Shown here piece after piece: positions 32,643 to 43,364 of a DNA stretch of 64,000 bases; positions within the stretch are counted from its first letter, which is position 1, and each line of letters begins with the position of its first letter. Under the pieces are notes generated by a model. The model saw only the letters and a list, made by a program, of their open reading frames with translations, made no database searches and was not told the DNA's origin. Origin of the DNA: an uncultured SAR86 cluster bacterium (GTDB lineage: Bacteria > Pseudomonadota > Gammaproteobacteria > Magnimaribacterales > AG-339-G14); NCBI GenBank assembly GCA_902524805.1, contig CABZES010000001.1, forward strand, positions 1 through 64,000, written 5' to 3'. A program made the translations under genes and the position numbers.

Positions 32643-34094
32643 CTATGATCTCCAAAAGAAAGATGTAAATAATACTAATAACGTATAGATTTCTAGCCTA
32701 CCTAAGATCATAGCAAATGACAAAAATAGTTTGCTGATATCATTTAAAGAGCTATAACTAAATGCTGCATCTCCCAGTGCTGGACCCAAGTTATTTAAAC
32801 AAGAAAAAACAGCTGAAAAAGACGTTTCAAAAGATAATCCTGAGCCTACTAAAAGGATCGTTCCCACCAAAAGCGTCATAAAATAAACAGCAAGAAAACC
32901 CCAAACAGAGTCTTTGATTTCCTGGCTAATAATTTTATTTCCAATTTTGAGGGGCAAAACAGAATTAGGATGAACAAGTTTTTTTATTTCTTTAATACCC
33001 TGTTTAACAAATATTAAGATTCGGATGGCTTTTATTCCTCCTCCGGTAGAACCTGCGCAAGCTCCCATTCCAGCTAATCCTATTAAAAAATAAGGCAAGT
33101 AAGAGGGCATTGAACTGTGATCTTCTGAAGTAAAACCTGTCGTTGTTAAAAAAGAAATAGTTTGGAATAGCGACTTAAGTAATAAAGACAAGTCATTGCT
33201 ACTTGAATAATTAATGGTCGAAATGAAAACAAACAAAAATGATAAAAAAGCAACGCTCGAAAAAAATTTCAGTTCAGGATCTAGAAAGTATGCATTTAAC
33301 CTTCTCTTTTTTAAAGCTATGAAGTGCAAAGAAAAGCTCAACGCTGATAAAAACATAAAAATTGAGCCAAATAAATAAATAAAATTATTATCAAAATAGG
33401 CAAAGCTTTGGTCATAATTAGAAAAACCGCCTATTGCTACTGTTGTAAAAGAATGCGTAATAGCATCAAATAAACTCATACCAGAAAAGAAGTAACAAAA
33501 GCAACAGGTTAAGGTCAATATTAAGTATACAAGCCAAAGCGATTTGCCAGTTTCAGCCATTTTTGGTCTTAATTTAGTTCCAGATACAGATCCTTGCGTT
33601 TCTCCTCTGTAAAGCTGCATTCCTCCAACTCCTAGCAAAGGGAATAAGGCCAAAGCTAAAACTATAATACCCAAGCCACCAAGCCATTGAAGTAAAGCTC
33701 TATAAAAAAGGATAGATTTAAGTTCAGTATCCAAACTGGCCAAAATTGAGGCTCCAGTCGTTGTTAAACCTGAAACAGCCTCAAAGTAAGCATTTACTAT
33801 CGACAAATTACTTGAGTTTCCTATTATAAAAGGCAGACTTGCAAAGACTGAGTAAGTAAACCAGAGCAAAACAGTCAATAAAAAACCATCTCTGATTCTT
33901 AAATCTTCATAATTTTTATTAAAATTTACAGCTATCAAGAAAAGTCCTGCAGCTAATGTGATTAAAAAGGAATAGATAAATGAAAAATACGATTCTTCTT
34001 GATAAATTAAAGCTAATAGAACAGGAAGAAGTTGGAAAAGAGAAAAAATCACCAAACCAATACCTAAAATCTGTGAAATTAGTCTATATTTCAT
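32643..34094 (-). CDS. trkH: Trk potassium uptake membrane subunit TrkH
   Basis: Hydrophobic, TTTGAS and GSTGGGIKAIRI filter motifs. Confidence 0.95.
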   Translation of the reverse strand: MKYRLISQILGIGLVIFSLFQLLPVLLALIYQEESYFSFIYSFLITLAAGLFLIAVNFNKNYEDLRIRDGFLLTVLLWFTYSVFASLPFIIGNSSNLSIVNAYFEAVSGLTTTGASILASLDTELKSILFYRALLQWLGGLGIIVLALALFPLLGVGGMQLYRGETQGSVSGTKLRPKMAETGKSLWLVYLILTLTCCFCYFFSGMSLFDAITHSFTTVAIGGFSNYDQSFAYFDNNFIYLFGSIFMFLSALSFSLHFIALKKRRLNAYFLDPELKFFSSVAFLSFLFVFISTINYSSSNDLSLLLKSLFQTISFLTTTGFTSEDHSSMPSYLPYFLIGLAGMGACAGSTGGGIKAIRILIFVKQGIKEIKKLVHPNSVLPLKIGNKIISQEIKDSVWGFLAVYFMTLLVGTILLVGSGLSFETSFSAVFSCLNNLGPALGDAAFSYSSLNDISKLFLSFAMILGRLEIYTLLVLFTSFFWRS

Positions 34095-34117
34095 TATATT
34101 CTTTTAAATTTAGCTAA

Positions 34118-35473
34118 TTAAGCCAAAGATCTTTCAAGTTGTTCAAAATTATTTTTATCCGCTAAAAAAATCACTAAATGATCGTTCTCTTCTATTTTCA
34201 AGTCGTGATGAGCAATTTTTACGTCCTTATCTCTCAAAAGAGCTCCAATCATGCAGCCTTCAGGCACATTTATTTCATCTATTTCTTTGCCAATAAGGCC
34301 CTTGTTCTTCTCTACATCTACTATCACTTCCAAAGCTTCAGCTTTTCCTCCTTTAAAAGAATACGCATTAGCAAGTCTTGAACTAACAACGTTTTGGAGA
34401 ACTACGCCGATAGTTATAAGAGTAGGAGCTATGGAAACCTCTAAATCCTCGTTTTTGATGAGTTCAATATAGTTTTTCTTGTTTACCAAAGTTAAAACAT
34501 TCTTAGCGCCTTGTTTTTTTGCTAACAATGACGACATGACGTTTGCTTCGTCATTATTCGTAACAGCACAAAAAACATCTATTTGATCAATGCCCTCTTC
34601 ATCTAATAATTCAGAGTCGGAAGTATCGCCATGGAGAACTAAACTGCTAGAAAGTTTTTCTGATAAATACACACATCTTTCTTTATCGGTTTCAATAATC
34701 TTAACTCTAAAATTTCTTTCTAAAGCTTTAGCAATTCTTCTTCCGATTCTGCCTCCTCCAGCAATCATTATATTTTTGTATCTTGCATCTTCTTCTCTAA
34801 TTTCTGACATTACTTTTCTTAGATTTGATCTTGCAGTTATAAAAAATACTTCATCTTTTTCTTCTATAAAATCATCTCCTGTTGGAATTATTAATTGATT
34901 GTTTCTATAAATAGCAGCTACTCTTGTATCAGCGCTCGGAATATGATCTTTCAATTCAGAAATTTTGTGACCGGTAATAGGGGCTCCTTTCGTGGCTTTA
35001 ACCTGAACCATTGATGCCATTGCATTTCCAAAATCTAGAACTTGCATAGCCCCAGGAAGTTCTATTAATTTAGTTATGTAATTAGTTATTAAATTTTCAG
35101 GGCTAATAATTACATCAATGGAATAATCCCCTGCTTCAAAAATTTCTCTCCCTTTTCCGGCTAAATATTGAGTGGCACGAATCCTTGCCATGGTTTTTGT
35201 TTTTTTATTAATATGCTTGATCATTTGGCAAGCGACCATATTTACTTCGTCCCATTGAGTCATTGCAACTGCCAAATCTGCTGAAGCTATATCTGCTGAT
35301 TCCAAAGTCCTTGGGAAACAACAATTACCACAAATAGTTCTTAAATCATTATGATCAGAAATTTTTTGCAGTTTTTCTTCATTAATGTCGATGAGGGTTA
35401 CATCATGTTCTTCTGCCAGAATTTGAGATAATTCTGATCCGACTTGTCCTGCACCAAGGATTACAATATTCAA
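34118..35473 (-). CDS. trkA: Trk potassium transporter regulatory subunit TrkA
   Basis: Two RCK/NAD-binding halves (MNIVILGAGQVGSELS; IMIAGGGRIGRRIAKAL). Confidence 0.96.
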   Translation of the reverse strand: MNIVILGAGQVGSELSQILAEEHDVTLIDINEEKLQKISDHNDLRTICGNCCFPRTLESADIASADLAVAMTQWDEVNMVACQMIKHINKKTKTMARIRATQYLAGKGREIFEAGDYSIDVIISPENLITNYITKLIELPGAMQVLDFGNAMASMVQVKATKGAPITGHKISELKDHIPSADTRVAAIYRNNQLIIPTGDDFIEEKDEVFFITARSNLRKVMSEIREEDARYKNIMIAGGGRIGRRIAKALERNFRVKIIETDKERCVYLSEKLSSSLVLHGDTSDSELLDEEGIDQIDVFCAVTNNDEANVMSSLLAKKQGAKNVLTLVNKKNYIELIKNEDLEVSIAPTLITIGVVLQNVVSSRLANAYSFKGGKAEALEVIVDVEKNKGLIGKEIDEINVPEGCMIGALLRDKDVKIAHHDLKIEENDHLVIFLADKNNFEQLERSLA

Positions 35474-35520
35474 GTTTTTTACCTATAAAAATTATACTCT
35501 TACTTAAATTTTTGTGAACT

Positions 35521-36453
35521 TTAAGTGAGAAAATTTCCTATTTCAAAAAATTTTCTAGAACCATTGTAAAAATCTGCCACAGGCATCTTTCTTTTGCCTG
35601 GCCTAGACAGTTCTAATATTTCTACTGATAAATCTTTTGCGCCTATTAAAAGTTTCTCTCCTGAAAATTCCAATATCTTTCCTGGCCCTTTGCTTTTAGT
35701 AAAGCAAAGCCTAGCTTTATGAACATTTATTCTCTCTTTTTTATAAGTAGAATAAGCGCATGGGTTAGGGCTAAAACCATTAATCATATTTTTGATAATC
35801 TCAGCTTTGTTATCCCAATTAATACATGATTCGCTCTTCAGTAACTTATCTGCATAAGATGCTTTAGAATGGTCTTGCTCAGTATATTTAATATTATTTA
35901 ATTCAATATTTTCAATAGTTTGCAATATTTCTCTAGAAGAAGCTTTAGCCATTTTTTCCGCTAAACTTCCTGAGGTTTCTTCTTCCTCTATAGCTACTTT
36001 AAAAGTCTCAATGATAGGTCCTTCGTCTAACCCTTCTGAAAGTTTCATAAAAGTAATACCAGTAAATTTTTCTCCATTTATTATTGCTCTTTGAATAGGG
36101 GCAGCGCCTCGATAGTTTGGGAGAATAGAAGTATGAACATTGATTGATCCATAAGTTGGAAGTTCAAAAATATCTTTAGGAATAATTTTTCCGTAAGCGA
36201 ACACAATGAGTAAATCTGATTCTACCCCTTTAAAAATATTTTTAACCTCAATACTTTTTAAATTTTTAGGCTGTATAAAAGGTAGATTATTTTCCAGACA
36301 AAACTTTTTGATTGGACCAGGAAGCAATTTTTTCCCTCTCCCGGTAGGCTTATCCGGCATAGTTAAAATTAAACCTATTTCATGAGATGAATTCAATATC
36401 TCTTCTAAACAAGAAATAGAAATATCAGGCGTTGCTGCAAAAATAATTTTCAT
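35521..36453 (-). CDS. fmt: Methionyl-tRNA formyltransferase
   Basis: MPDKPTGRGKKLLPGPIK, HTSILPNYRGAAPIQRAI. Confidence 0.97.
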   Translation of the reverse strand: MKIIFAATPDISISCLEEILNSSHEIGLILTMPDKPTGRGKKLLPGPIKKFCLENNLPFIQPKNLKSIEVKNIFKGVESDLLIVFAYGKIIPKDIFELPTYGSINVHTSILPNYRGAAPIQRAIINGEKFTGITFMKLSEGLDEGPIIETFKVAIEEEETSGSLAEKMAKASSREILQTIENIELNNIKYTEQDHSKASYADKLLKSESCINWDNKAEIIKNMINGFSPNPCAYSTYKKERINVHKARLCFTKSKGPGKILEFSGEKLLIGAKDLSVEILELSRPGKRKMPVADFYNGSRKFFEIGNFLT

Positions 36454-36462
36454 ATTTAGAAG

Positions 36463-36972
36463 TTATTTTTTTTGTTTTTTTAATTTTAATAACTTTGATC
36501 TAATTCTTTCTCTTTTAGTTGAAGAAATATAATCCACCATAAGTTTTCCATCTAAGTGATCAGTTTCGTGTTGAATGACAACGCTTAACAATCCAGCTGG
36601 TTTGATTTTTTTTTCTTTTCCATTTAAATCGTTATATGAAATTTCAACATTAACAGGACGAATTACCTCTTCATAAAAACTTGGCACAGAAAGACAGCCT
36701 TCTTCATATCCGGCCTTTTCTTCTTCTTCCAAAACTTTTATCTTGGGATTAATAAAGACTTGTGGCTCGTCTTTTTCTTCGCTTATGTCTATGACAATAA
36801 TTCTCTTTGGCACACCTATTTGTGTAGCAGCCAATCCAATACCTTTGAACTCATACATTGTTTCCAACAAATCTTCCGATAAAGATTTTAACTTTTCATC
36901 AAAAATTTTTACTTCTTGCGCAACTTCTCTCAATCTTGGATCTGGAAAAACTAAAATATTTCTTATTGTCAT
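36463..36972 (-). CDS. def: Peptide deformylase
   Basis: GIGLAATQIG, EEGCLSVP, QHETDHLDG. Confidence 0.97.
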   Translation of the reverse strand: MTIRNILVFPDPRLREVAQEVKIFDEKLKSLSEDLLETMYEFKGIGLAATQIGVPKRIIVIDISEEKDEPQVFINPKIKVLEEEEKAGYEEGCLSVPSFYEEVIRPVNVEISYNDLNGKEKKIKPAGLLSVVIQHETDHLDGKLMVDYISSTKRERIRSKLLKLKKQKK

Positions 36973-37038
36973 TTAATTAATTACGATAAACATTTATTAT
37001 AGTTTATAAATTTTAATAAGCATTTAATGGAGTAGTTT

Positions 37039-37527
37039 TTGAAAGTTTCAATAGTAATAGGATCTAAAACAGATCTAGATTTGGCTAAAGCTTCTGCGGA
37101 AGTTTTAGATGGTTTTGGGGTGGAAAATTCTACCAATGTTCTAAGTGCCCATAGAATGCCGGAAGTACTTCAAGAACATATCCAAGCTGAACTTTCTTCG
37201 GGCACTAAAGTTTTTATTGGGATCGCTGGCATGGCGGCTCATCTTTCTGGAAATATTGCAGCACACACTTCGGTGCCAGTCATTGGCGTGCCCGGCGATG
37301 GTGGGCCACTTAATGGTTTCGACGCTTTATTGTCGACTGTTCAAATGCCAAAAGGAGTTCCAGTTGCCACAGTGGCTATTGGCAAAGCTGGGGCAATCAA
37401 TGCAGGGCATTTAGCTGCTCAAATGCTGGCGATCAGCGATGAAAAGCTTGAAAATGCCATAAAAGAGGCAAGAATCCAACAAAAACAACAATTAAAGAAG
37501 GAAAATGACGAACTTCAGGCCAGCTAA
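37039..37527 (+). CDS. purE: 5-(carboxyamino)imidazole ribonucleotide mutase
   Basis: IGSKTDLDLAK, SAHRMPE, GMAAHLSGNIAAHT; TTG start. Confidence 0.96.
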   Translation: MKVSIVIGSKTDLDLAKASAEVLDGFGVENSTNVLSAHRMPEVLQEHIQAELSSGTKVFIGIAGMAAHLSGNIAAHTSVPVIGVPGDGGPLNGFDALLSTVQMPKGVPVATVAIGKAGAINAGHLAAQMLAISDEKLENAIKEARIQQKQQLKKENDELQAS

Positions 37528-38063
37528 TGCCTGATTTAAAGAATTCTTTTCTAAAAGACCAGATTTTTGCTTATCCAACTGAAGGAGTTTGGGGCCTTGG
37601 ATGTAATCCTTTTTCAGAAAAGGCGGTAAAAAAATTAATTGCTCTTAAAAAAAGGCCTGAAAACAAAGGAATAATAATTTTAGGCGGATCTATTGAGCAA
37701 TTGATACCATTTACAGAACATCTAGATGAAAAACTTAAGAATAGAATGTATTCAAAATGGCCGGGTCCTCATACATGGCTTGTTTCATCTTCGACCAGGA
37801 CTCCAAAATGGCTTTTGGGCCCAACTGGATTGATTGCATTGAGATTGAGCAATCATAAAACTGTCGTAAAATTAACAGAGACACTTGGAATGCCAATATG
37901 TTCTACCTCAGCTAATCTTAGTGGGAACGAGCCTGCAAAAGATTCAAACGAAATAAGAACTTTTTTCAAAGATAAGGTTCTTATTATCGAGGGGAAATTA
38001 GGTGATTTAAAAAGACCTACACCAGTACAAGATTTGGAAAGCGAAGAATGGTTAAGAAAATAA
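37527..38063 (+). CDS. tsaC: L-threonylcarbamoyladenylate synthase (Sua5/YciO/YrdC)
   Basis: AYPTEGVWGLGCNPF, KWPGPHTWLV, CSTSANLSG. Confidence 0.92.
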   Translation: MPDLKNSFLKDQIFAYPTEGVWGLGCNPFSEKAVKKLIALKKRPENKGIIILGGSIEQLIPFTEHLDEKLKNRMYSKWPGPHTWLVSSSTRTPKWLLGPTGLIALRLSNHKTVVKLTETLGMPICSTSANLSGNEPAKDSNEIRTFFKDKVLIIEGKLGDLKRPTPVQDLESEEWLRK

Positions 38064-38896
38064 AACTAGCAGTAATAGGATCTCCAATATCTCATAGCCG
38101 TTCGCCTGAAATCCATCAAGAGTTTGCTGATCAAGCTGGAATAGATATTGAATTTAGTAAAGTTGAATTGAGCAAATCCAATCTAGACGATTGGGTGCAT
38201 TCATTTTTTCTTGATGGAGGCAAAGGCTTGAGTGTCACTCTTCCCTTTAAAGAAGATTGCCTAAGCTTAGCGGACGAAATCTCGGATAGAGCGGAAATAA
38301 CAAAGGCTATAAATGTTCTATTCAACAGCAAAGGCAAAATTTTGGGTGATTGTACGGATGGGGTCGGACTGGTAAAAGATTTAACTATAAATAAAAATCA
38401 AAGCATCAAAGAAAAATCTATTTTGGTAATAGGCGCTGGAGGAGCATCTCGAGGGATTTTGCCGTCTCTGTTAGAAGAGGCGCCAAAGTCAGTTGTAGTC
38501 GCTAATAGGACAGTAGAAAAAGCGGAGAGAATTGCTAAGGAATTCAGCTCTAAAGCCTCTCAGACAAGCAAAAGTTCTAATCTTATAGCGTCTAGTTTAA
38601 GCTTCGAAGCGTTGAAAGATTTTGAATTTGATGTAGTAATCAACGCTACTTCAGTATCGACAAATCCGAGCCAAAATCTAAATTTAGACGAATCTGTTTT
38701 TAGAAATACCTCTCTAGCCCTTGATTTATACTACTCTCAGGCTTTTACGCCTTTTATGGATTTAGCTGACAGAGCTAAAGTGCCCACAGTAATAGATGGC
38801 TGGGGCATGCTAGTGGAACAAGCTGCAGAGTCTTTTCTCCTTTGGACCGGCTTTAAACCTGATACTGCAGAGCTCATCGCCAAGCATGGAGAGTAA
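38048..38896 (+). CDS. aroE: Shikimate dehydrogenase
   Basis: AVIGSPISHSRSPEIHQEF, VTLPFKE, VIGAGGASRGI. Confidence 0.96.
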   Translation: MVKKIKLAVIGSPISHSRSPEIHQEFADQAGIDIEFSKVELSKSNLDDWVHSFFLDGGKGLSVTLPFKEDCLSLADEISDRAEITKAINVLFNSKGKILGDCTDGVGLVKDLTINKNQSIKEKSILVIGAGGASRGILPSLLEEAPKSVVVANRTVEKAERIAKEFSSKASQTSKSSNLIASSLSFEALKDFEFDVVINATSVSTNPSQNLNLDESVFRNTSLALDLYYSQAFTPFMDLADRAKVPTVIDGWGMLVEQAAESFLLWTGFKPDTAELIAKHGE

Positions 38897-38933
38897 CAGC
38901 CTAATAAGCTAAAATTATGCTCAATCACAATTA

Positions 38934-40076
38934 TTGTTTATGTTTAGAGCTATAAAATATTCATTAAGCCTTGCGGCAGCGCTGACTGCAAATTTTTCAT
39001 TTGCGGCCTGGGATGACTTGAATATGAGCCCTGGAGCTACTCAATTGAGCCAGGAAATATTTGGCCTTCACATGACAGTCTTTTACGTCTGCCTTGCTAT
39101 TGGTATTGCTGTGTTGTTAGCAATGGCCTTCATCCTTTTTAAGTACAGAAAAAAAGAGGGCGTAAAACCAGCTGATTTTGATGATAGCACCGCTTTAGAA
39201 ATCACTTGGACAGTATTATTTGCGTTGATATTAATTGTGCTTGCAGTTCCAGCGACCTCAGTAATGATCAAAGCTTACGATGATCAAGAAGGAGATATAA
39301 ACATATTAATCACAGGTCACCAGTGGAAATGGCAATACGAGTACATCGAAGACGAGGTTGGGTTTTTCAGCAATCTTTCAACTTCCTTAGACAAAAGAAA
39401 TAATTTGGCCCCTAAAGATGAAAACTATCTTTTGGAAGTAGATGAGCCTTTGGTAATACCAACTAACACAAGAGTTAGATTTTTAATTACTGCAAACGAT
39501 GTCATTCATTCTTGGTGGGTGCCAGATTTTGCTATTAAGCAAGATGCCATTCCAGGATTTGTTAATACGGGATGGACTTATGTCAATGAGCCTGGAGTTT
39601 TCAGAGGGCAATGTACGGAGTTGTGCGGACAATATCACGGCTATATGCCGATCGTGGTCAAAGCAGTGTCACCAGAAGAATATTCAACTTTTATTAGAGA
39701 CAAGAAAGAGGCAAAAATCCAACAAGCTCTTTTAACAGAGAAACTATGGAGCACTAGCGAGCTCATGGAAATTGGAGAAGGCATTTATCAAAAAAATTGT
39801 GTTGCTTGTCATCAAATTGGCGGTAGAGGAATACCGCCTGTTTTTCCTTCACTTGTTGGAAGTGAAATAGTCATGAGAAACAAAGCAAGACACATAGAAA
39901 TTCTCATGGAAGGAGTGCAAGGAGCTGCAATGGCATCGTACGCAGAGCAACTTTCTGAAGTTGAGATAGCAGCTGTTATAACCTACACAAGACAGGCTTG
40001 GGGTAATGCAGAAACTGGCGATGGCAAAATAGTCATCCCAAAAGAGATTTTAGATTATAAAACTAATAAACTATAA
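38934..40076 (+). CDS. coxB: Cytochrome c oxidase subunit II with C-terminal cytochrome c domain
   Basis: CuA region GQCTELCGQYHGYMPI; heme c motif NCVACHQIGGRGIPPVFPSLVGS. Confidence 0.96.
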   Translation: MFMFRAIKYSLSLAAALTANFSFAAWDDLNMSPGATQLSQEIFGLHMTVFYVCLAIGIAVLLAMAFILFKYRKKEGVKPADFDDSTALEITWTVLFALILIVLAVPATSVMIKAYDDQEGDINILITGHQWKWQYEYIEDEVGFFSNLSTSLDKRNNLAPKDENYLLEVDEPLVIPTNTRVRFLITANDVIHSWWVPDFAIKQDAIPGFVNTGWTYVNEPGVFRGQCTELCGQYHGYMPIVVKAVSPEEYSTFIRDKKEAKIQQALLTEKLWSTSELMEIGEGIYQKNCVACHQIGGRGIPPVFPSLVGSEIVMRNKARHIEILMEGVQGAAMASYAEQLSEVEIAAVITYTRQAWGNAETGDGKIVIPKEILDYKTNKL

Positions 40077-40091
40077 AATAAGGAATAAATT

Positions 40092-41699
40092 ATGAGTGCA
40101 GTTATAGATTCACATCACGACGATCACCACCACGGACCAGCGAAAGGCTTTTCAAGGTGGCTTTACACTACAAACCACAAAGACATTGGTTCGATGTATC
40201 TTTGGTTTAGTTTGGTAATGTTATTTATTGGTGGAGCAATGGCCATGGTAATTAGAGCTGAGCTGTTTGAACCGGGAAGCCAGATCGTATCCCCTGAATT
40301 CTATAATCAAATGGTAACCAATCATGGGTTGATTATGGTGTTTGGTGTGATCATGCCCGCTTTTGTAGGCTTTGCCAATTGGATGATACCAATGCAAATT
40401 GGGGCGCCTGATATGGCCTTGCCAAGGTTAAACAATTTAAGTTTTTGGATACTACCTGTAGCCTTTGGAATACTTTTAAGCACCTTCTTTATGGAAGGCG
40501 GAGCGCCGAATTTCGGATGGACATTCTATGCTCCTTTATCTACTGAGTATGCGCCACCAACCGTTACATTCTTTATTTTTTCAGTGCACATCATGGGAGC
40601 TTCTTCCATTATGGGCTCGATAAATATCATTACCACAATTTTAAATATGAGAGCTCCAGGAATGACGCTCATGAAGATGCCTTTATTTGTTTGGTCTTGG
40701 TTTATAACAGCTTACCTATTAATTGCAGTAATGCCGGTTTTAGCTGGAGCAGTAACCATGATGCTAATGGACATACATGCTGGAACTAGTTTTTTCAAAG
40801 CCGGTGGAGGAGGAGACCCAGTTCTTTTCCAACACATTTTTTGGTTTTTTGGGCACCCCGAAGTTTATATTATGATTTTGCCAGCCTTTGGAATTGTCTC
40901 GCATATTATTGAGACCTTTTCAAGGAAGCCTATTTTTGGATATTCATCTATGGTTTATGCCATTGCATCAATTGCACTTTTGTCTTTCGTTGTTTGGGCT
41001 CACCATATGTTTACGGTTGGTATGCCAATTGCCGGAGAATTATTTTTTATGTATTCAACGATGTTGATTGCAATACCCACAGGAGTAAAAGTTTTTAATT
41101 GGCTTTCAACAATGTTCAAAGGATCACTGACTTTTGAAACACCCATGCTTTTTGCTATTGCTTTTGTAGCTCTATTTACAATTGGAGGTCTATCAGGAAT
41201 CATGCTTGCCATTGCACCCGCTGATTTTCAATATCACGATACTTATTTTGTTGTCGCGCATTTTCATTATGTCCTTGTCCCTGGAGCTCTTTTTTCATTG
41301 TTAGCAGCAGCGTATTATTGGATTCCAAAGTGGACTGGCAAAATGTATGATGAAACTCTAGGAAAAGTTCACTTCTGGATGTCATTTATTTCGGTTAACT
41401 TAACATTCTTCCCCATGCATTTTGTTGGACTTGCCGGGATGCCCAGAAGAATTCCTGATTACGCAATGCAATTCGCGGATTGGAACATGATGGTAAGTGT
41501 TGGAGCATTTTTATTCGGAATTTCACAACTGTTGTTTTTATTCATAGTGCTGAAATGTATATATAATGGGAAAGCAGCAACAACTGAAGTATGGGAAGGA
41601 GCAAAAGATAAAGGGTTCGAGTGGACTGTAGATTCACCCGCTCCTTATCACACCTTTAGTTCTCCACCTTCAATGGAAAGTTTAAAGTCTAGCTCTTAA
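40092..41699 (+). CDS. coxA: Cytochrome c oxidase subunit I
   Basis: WFFGHPEVYIMILPAFGI, HDTYFVVAHFHYVL. Confidence 0.98.
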   Translation: MSAVIDSHHDDHHHGPAKGFSRWLYTTNHKDIGSMYLWFSLVMLFIGGAMAMVIRAELFEPGSQIVSPEFYNQMVTNHGLIMVFGVIMPAFVGFANWMIPMQIGAPDMALPRLNNLSFWILPVAFGILLSTFFMEGGAPNFGWTFYAPLSTEYAPPTVTFFIFSVHIMGASSIMGSINIITTILNMRAPGMTLMKMPLFVWSWFITAYLLIAVMPVLAGAVTMMLMDIHAGTSFFKAGGGGDPVLFQHIFWFFGHPEVYIMILPAFGIVSHIIETFSRKPIFGYSSMVYAIASIALLSFVVWAHHMFTVGMPIAGELFFMYSTMLIAIPTGVKVFNWLSTMFKGSLTFETPMLFAIAFVALFTIGGLSGIMLAIAPADFQYHDTYFVVAHFHYVLVPGALFSLLAAAYYWIPKWTGKMYDETLGKVHFWMSFISVNLTFFPMHFVGLAGMPRRIPDYAMQFADWNMMVSVGAFLFGISQLLFLFIVLKCIYNGKAATTEVWEGAKDKGFEWTVDSPAPYHTFSSPPSMESLKSSS

Positions 41700-41705
41700 T
41701 AAGAT

Positions 41706-42242
41706 ATGAAAGCTCAAAAAAGCACTTTGAAATTAATCCTTTTTACTTTCGGAATGTTTGGATTTGGATTCGCATTGGTGCCACTGTATGATGTCTTTTG
41801 CGACATTACAGGATTAAACGGGAAAGTCACTGGACCAACTATCACTTCATATGATCAAGAGCTTTCTACTAGAGAAGTAAAAATTACTTTTATTACTTCA
41901 AATAACAAACAAATGCCCTGGTCTTTTAAATCCAGTTCGCCACAAATGAAGGTTGAAACAGGACAGGATTATTTGATGGATTTTACTTTTACAAATACAA
42001 CAAATAAACCCATGATTGCCCAAGCCGTTCCAAGCGTATCTCCAGGAAGAGGAGCTAAATATTTCCATAAGACAGAATGTTTTTGTTTTGAGCAGCAGTT
42101 TTTAGAAGCAGGGGAGTCTATTACAATTCCGGTTAAATTTATTATTGATCCGGAACTACCCGAGGATATTCCTTCTTTAGCTTTGGGATATACTTTATTT
42201 GATGTAACTGAGGAGTTCGCTAATCTGCAAGCAATAAATTAA
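41706..42242 (+). CDS. ctaG: Cytochrome c oxidase assembly protein CtaG/Cox11
   Basis: LVPLYDVFCDITGLNGK, ECFCFEQQ. Confidence 0.96.
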   Translation: MKAQKSTLKLILFTFGMFGFGFALVPLYDVFCDITGLNGKVTGPTITSYDQELSTREVKITFITSNNKQMPWSFKSSSPQMKVETGQDYLMDFTFTNTTNKPMIAQAVPSVSPGRGAKYFHKTECFCFEQQFLEAGESITIPVKFIIDPELPEDIPSLALGYTLFDVTEEFANLQAIN

Positions 42243-43144
42243 TGAGTTCTGATTCTTCATACTATGTACCAGCAAGCAGCAGGATGCCAATTTTTATGGC
42301 TTTCGGGCTCTTGCTTTTTGTTTTAGGAGCCTCTTTTACAATGAATAATTGGGGTGAGGAAGGCTCAAATGCTCACTGGATTTTGATTGCTTCTTTTGCA
42401 GTTATCTGGGGCACAATGTTTTTTTGGTTTGGTAGTGTCATCAAGGAAAACGATTCCGGTATGTATAGCGGACAACTCAATCAATCTTTCGTTTGGGGTA
42501 TGGCTTGGTTTATTTTTTCCGAAGTCATGTTTTTTTTCGCTTTCTTTTTAGCTCTTGGCTATGTGAGGCTATTTGCAGTTCCTTGGTTGGGCGGAGAAGG
42601 GGAAAAAGCAATAACCAATATTTTATGGCCGGGATTTGAAGCCGCTTGGCCACTTTTAGTTACGCCAGACAATGAGCAATTTCCTGGAGCTCATCATAGT
42701 ATGTCTATTCCAGAATTATCAAAATTACACACTTGGCTCCCATTTTGGAACACGCTCTGCTTGGTTACTTCTAGTGGAACAATAGCTTTGGCTGAAGCAG
42801 GACTTAGAAAAGGCAACAGAACTGCTTTTAAATTATGGATGGTAGCAACTTTAAGTCTCGGATATATATTTGTTTTTCTCCAAGGATTGGAATATTACGA
42901 AGCCTATTCGCATATGGGTTTAACGCTTGGGGCAGGAATATATGGAACTACCTTCTTTTTATTAACTGGTTTTCACGGATTTCATGTTTGCCTTGGAGCA
43001 ATTATTCTTACAATTATGACAATAAGGGGTTTTGGTGGAGCTTTCAACGACCATGACCACTTTGGATTAGCAGCAGGCTCTTGGTATTGGCATTTTGTGG
43101 ATGTGGTTTGGATCTTTCTAGTGCTGGTAGTTTATATTTTTTAG
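42242..43144 (+). CDS. coxC: Cytochrome c oxidase subunit III
   Basis: TGFHGFHVCLGAI, SWYWHFVDVVWIFLV. Confidence 0.97.
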   Translation: MSSDSSYYVPASSRMPIFMAFGLLLFVLGASFTMNNWGEEGSNAHWILIASFAVIWGTMFFWFGSVIKENDSGMYSGQLNQSFVWGMAWFIFSEVMFFFAFFLALGYVRLFAVPWLGGEGEKAITNILWPGFEAAWPLLVTPDNEQFPGAHHSMSIPELSKLHTWLPFWNTLCLVTSSGTIALAEAGLRKGNRTAFKLWMVATLSLGYIFVFLQGLEYYEAYSHMGLTLGAGIYGTTFFLLTGFHGFHVCLGAIILTIMTIRGFGGAFNDHDHFGLAAGSWYWHFVDVVWIFLVLVVYIF

Positions 43145-43350
43145 CCAAAAGGAATATTTACTCCAAGTTGCCCGGTATATATGCCAATCGCCACAGTAGC
43201 TAAAATTAGAAGAGCGAGAGTCACTCTAATTCTTAAAGTATTTTGTGCTCTTTTAGTATTTCCTTTATCTTTAACAAGAAAAAAAGCACTTGAGAAAAGG
43301 CTGATTAACATTGCAGCTGCTAGTAAAACTATGATTATTTTGAAGATCAT
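43141..43350 (-). CDS. Twin-TM small protein, DUF2909-like
   Basis: 69 aa with two TMs, between coxC and surf1 on the opposite strand; typical DUF2909 context. Confidence 0.7.
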   Translation of the reverse strand: MIFKIIIVLLAAAMLISLFSSAFFLVKDKGNTKRAQNTLRIRVTLALLILATVAIGIYTGQLGVNIPFG

Positions 43351-43364
43351 TTTTAGATTATAGA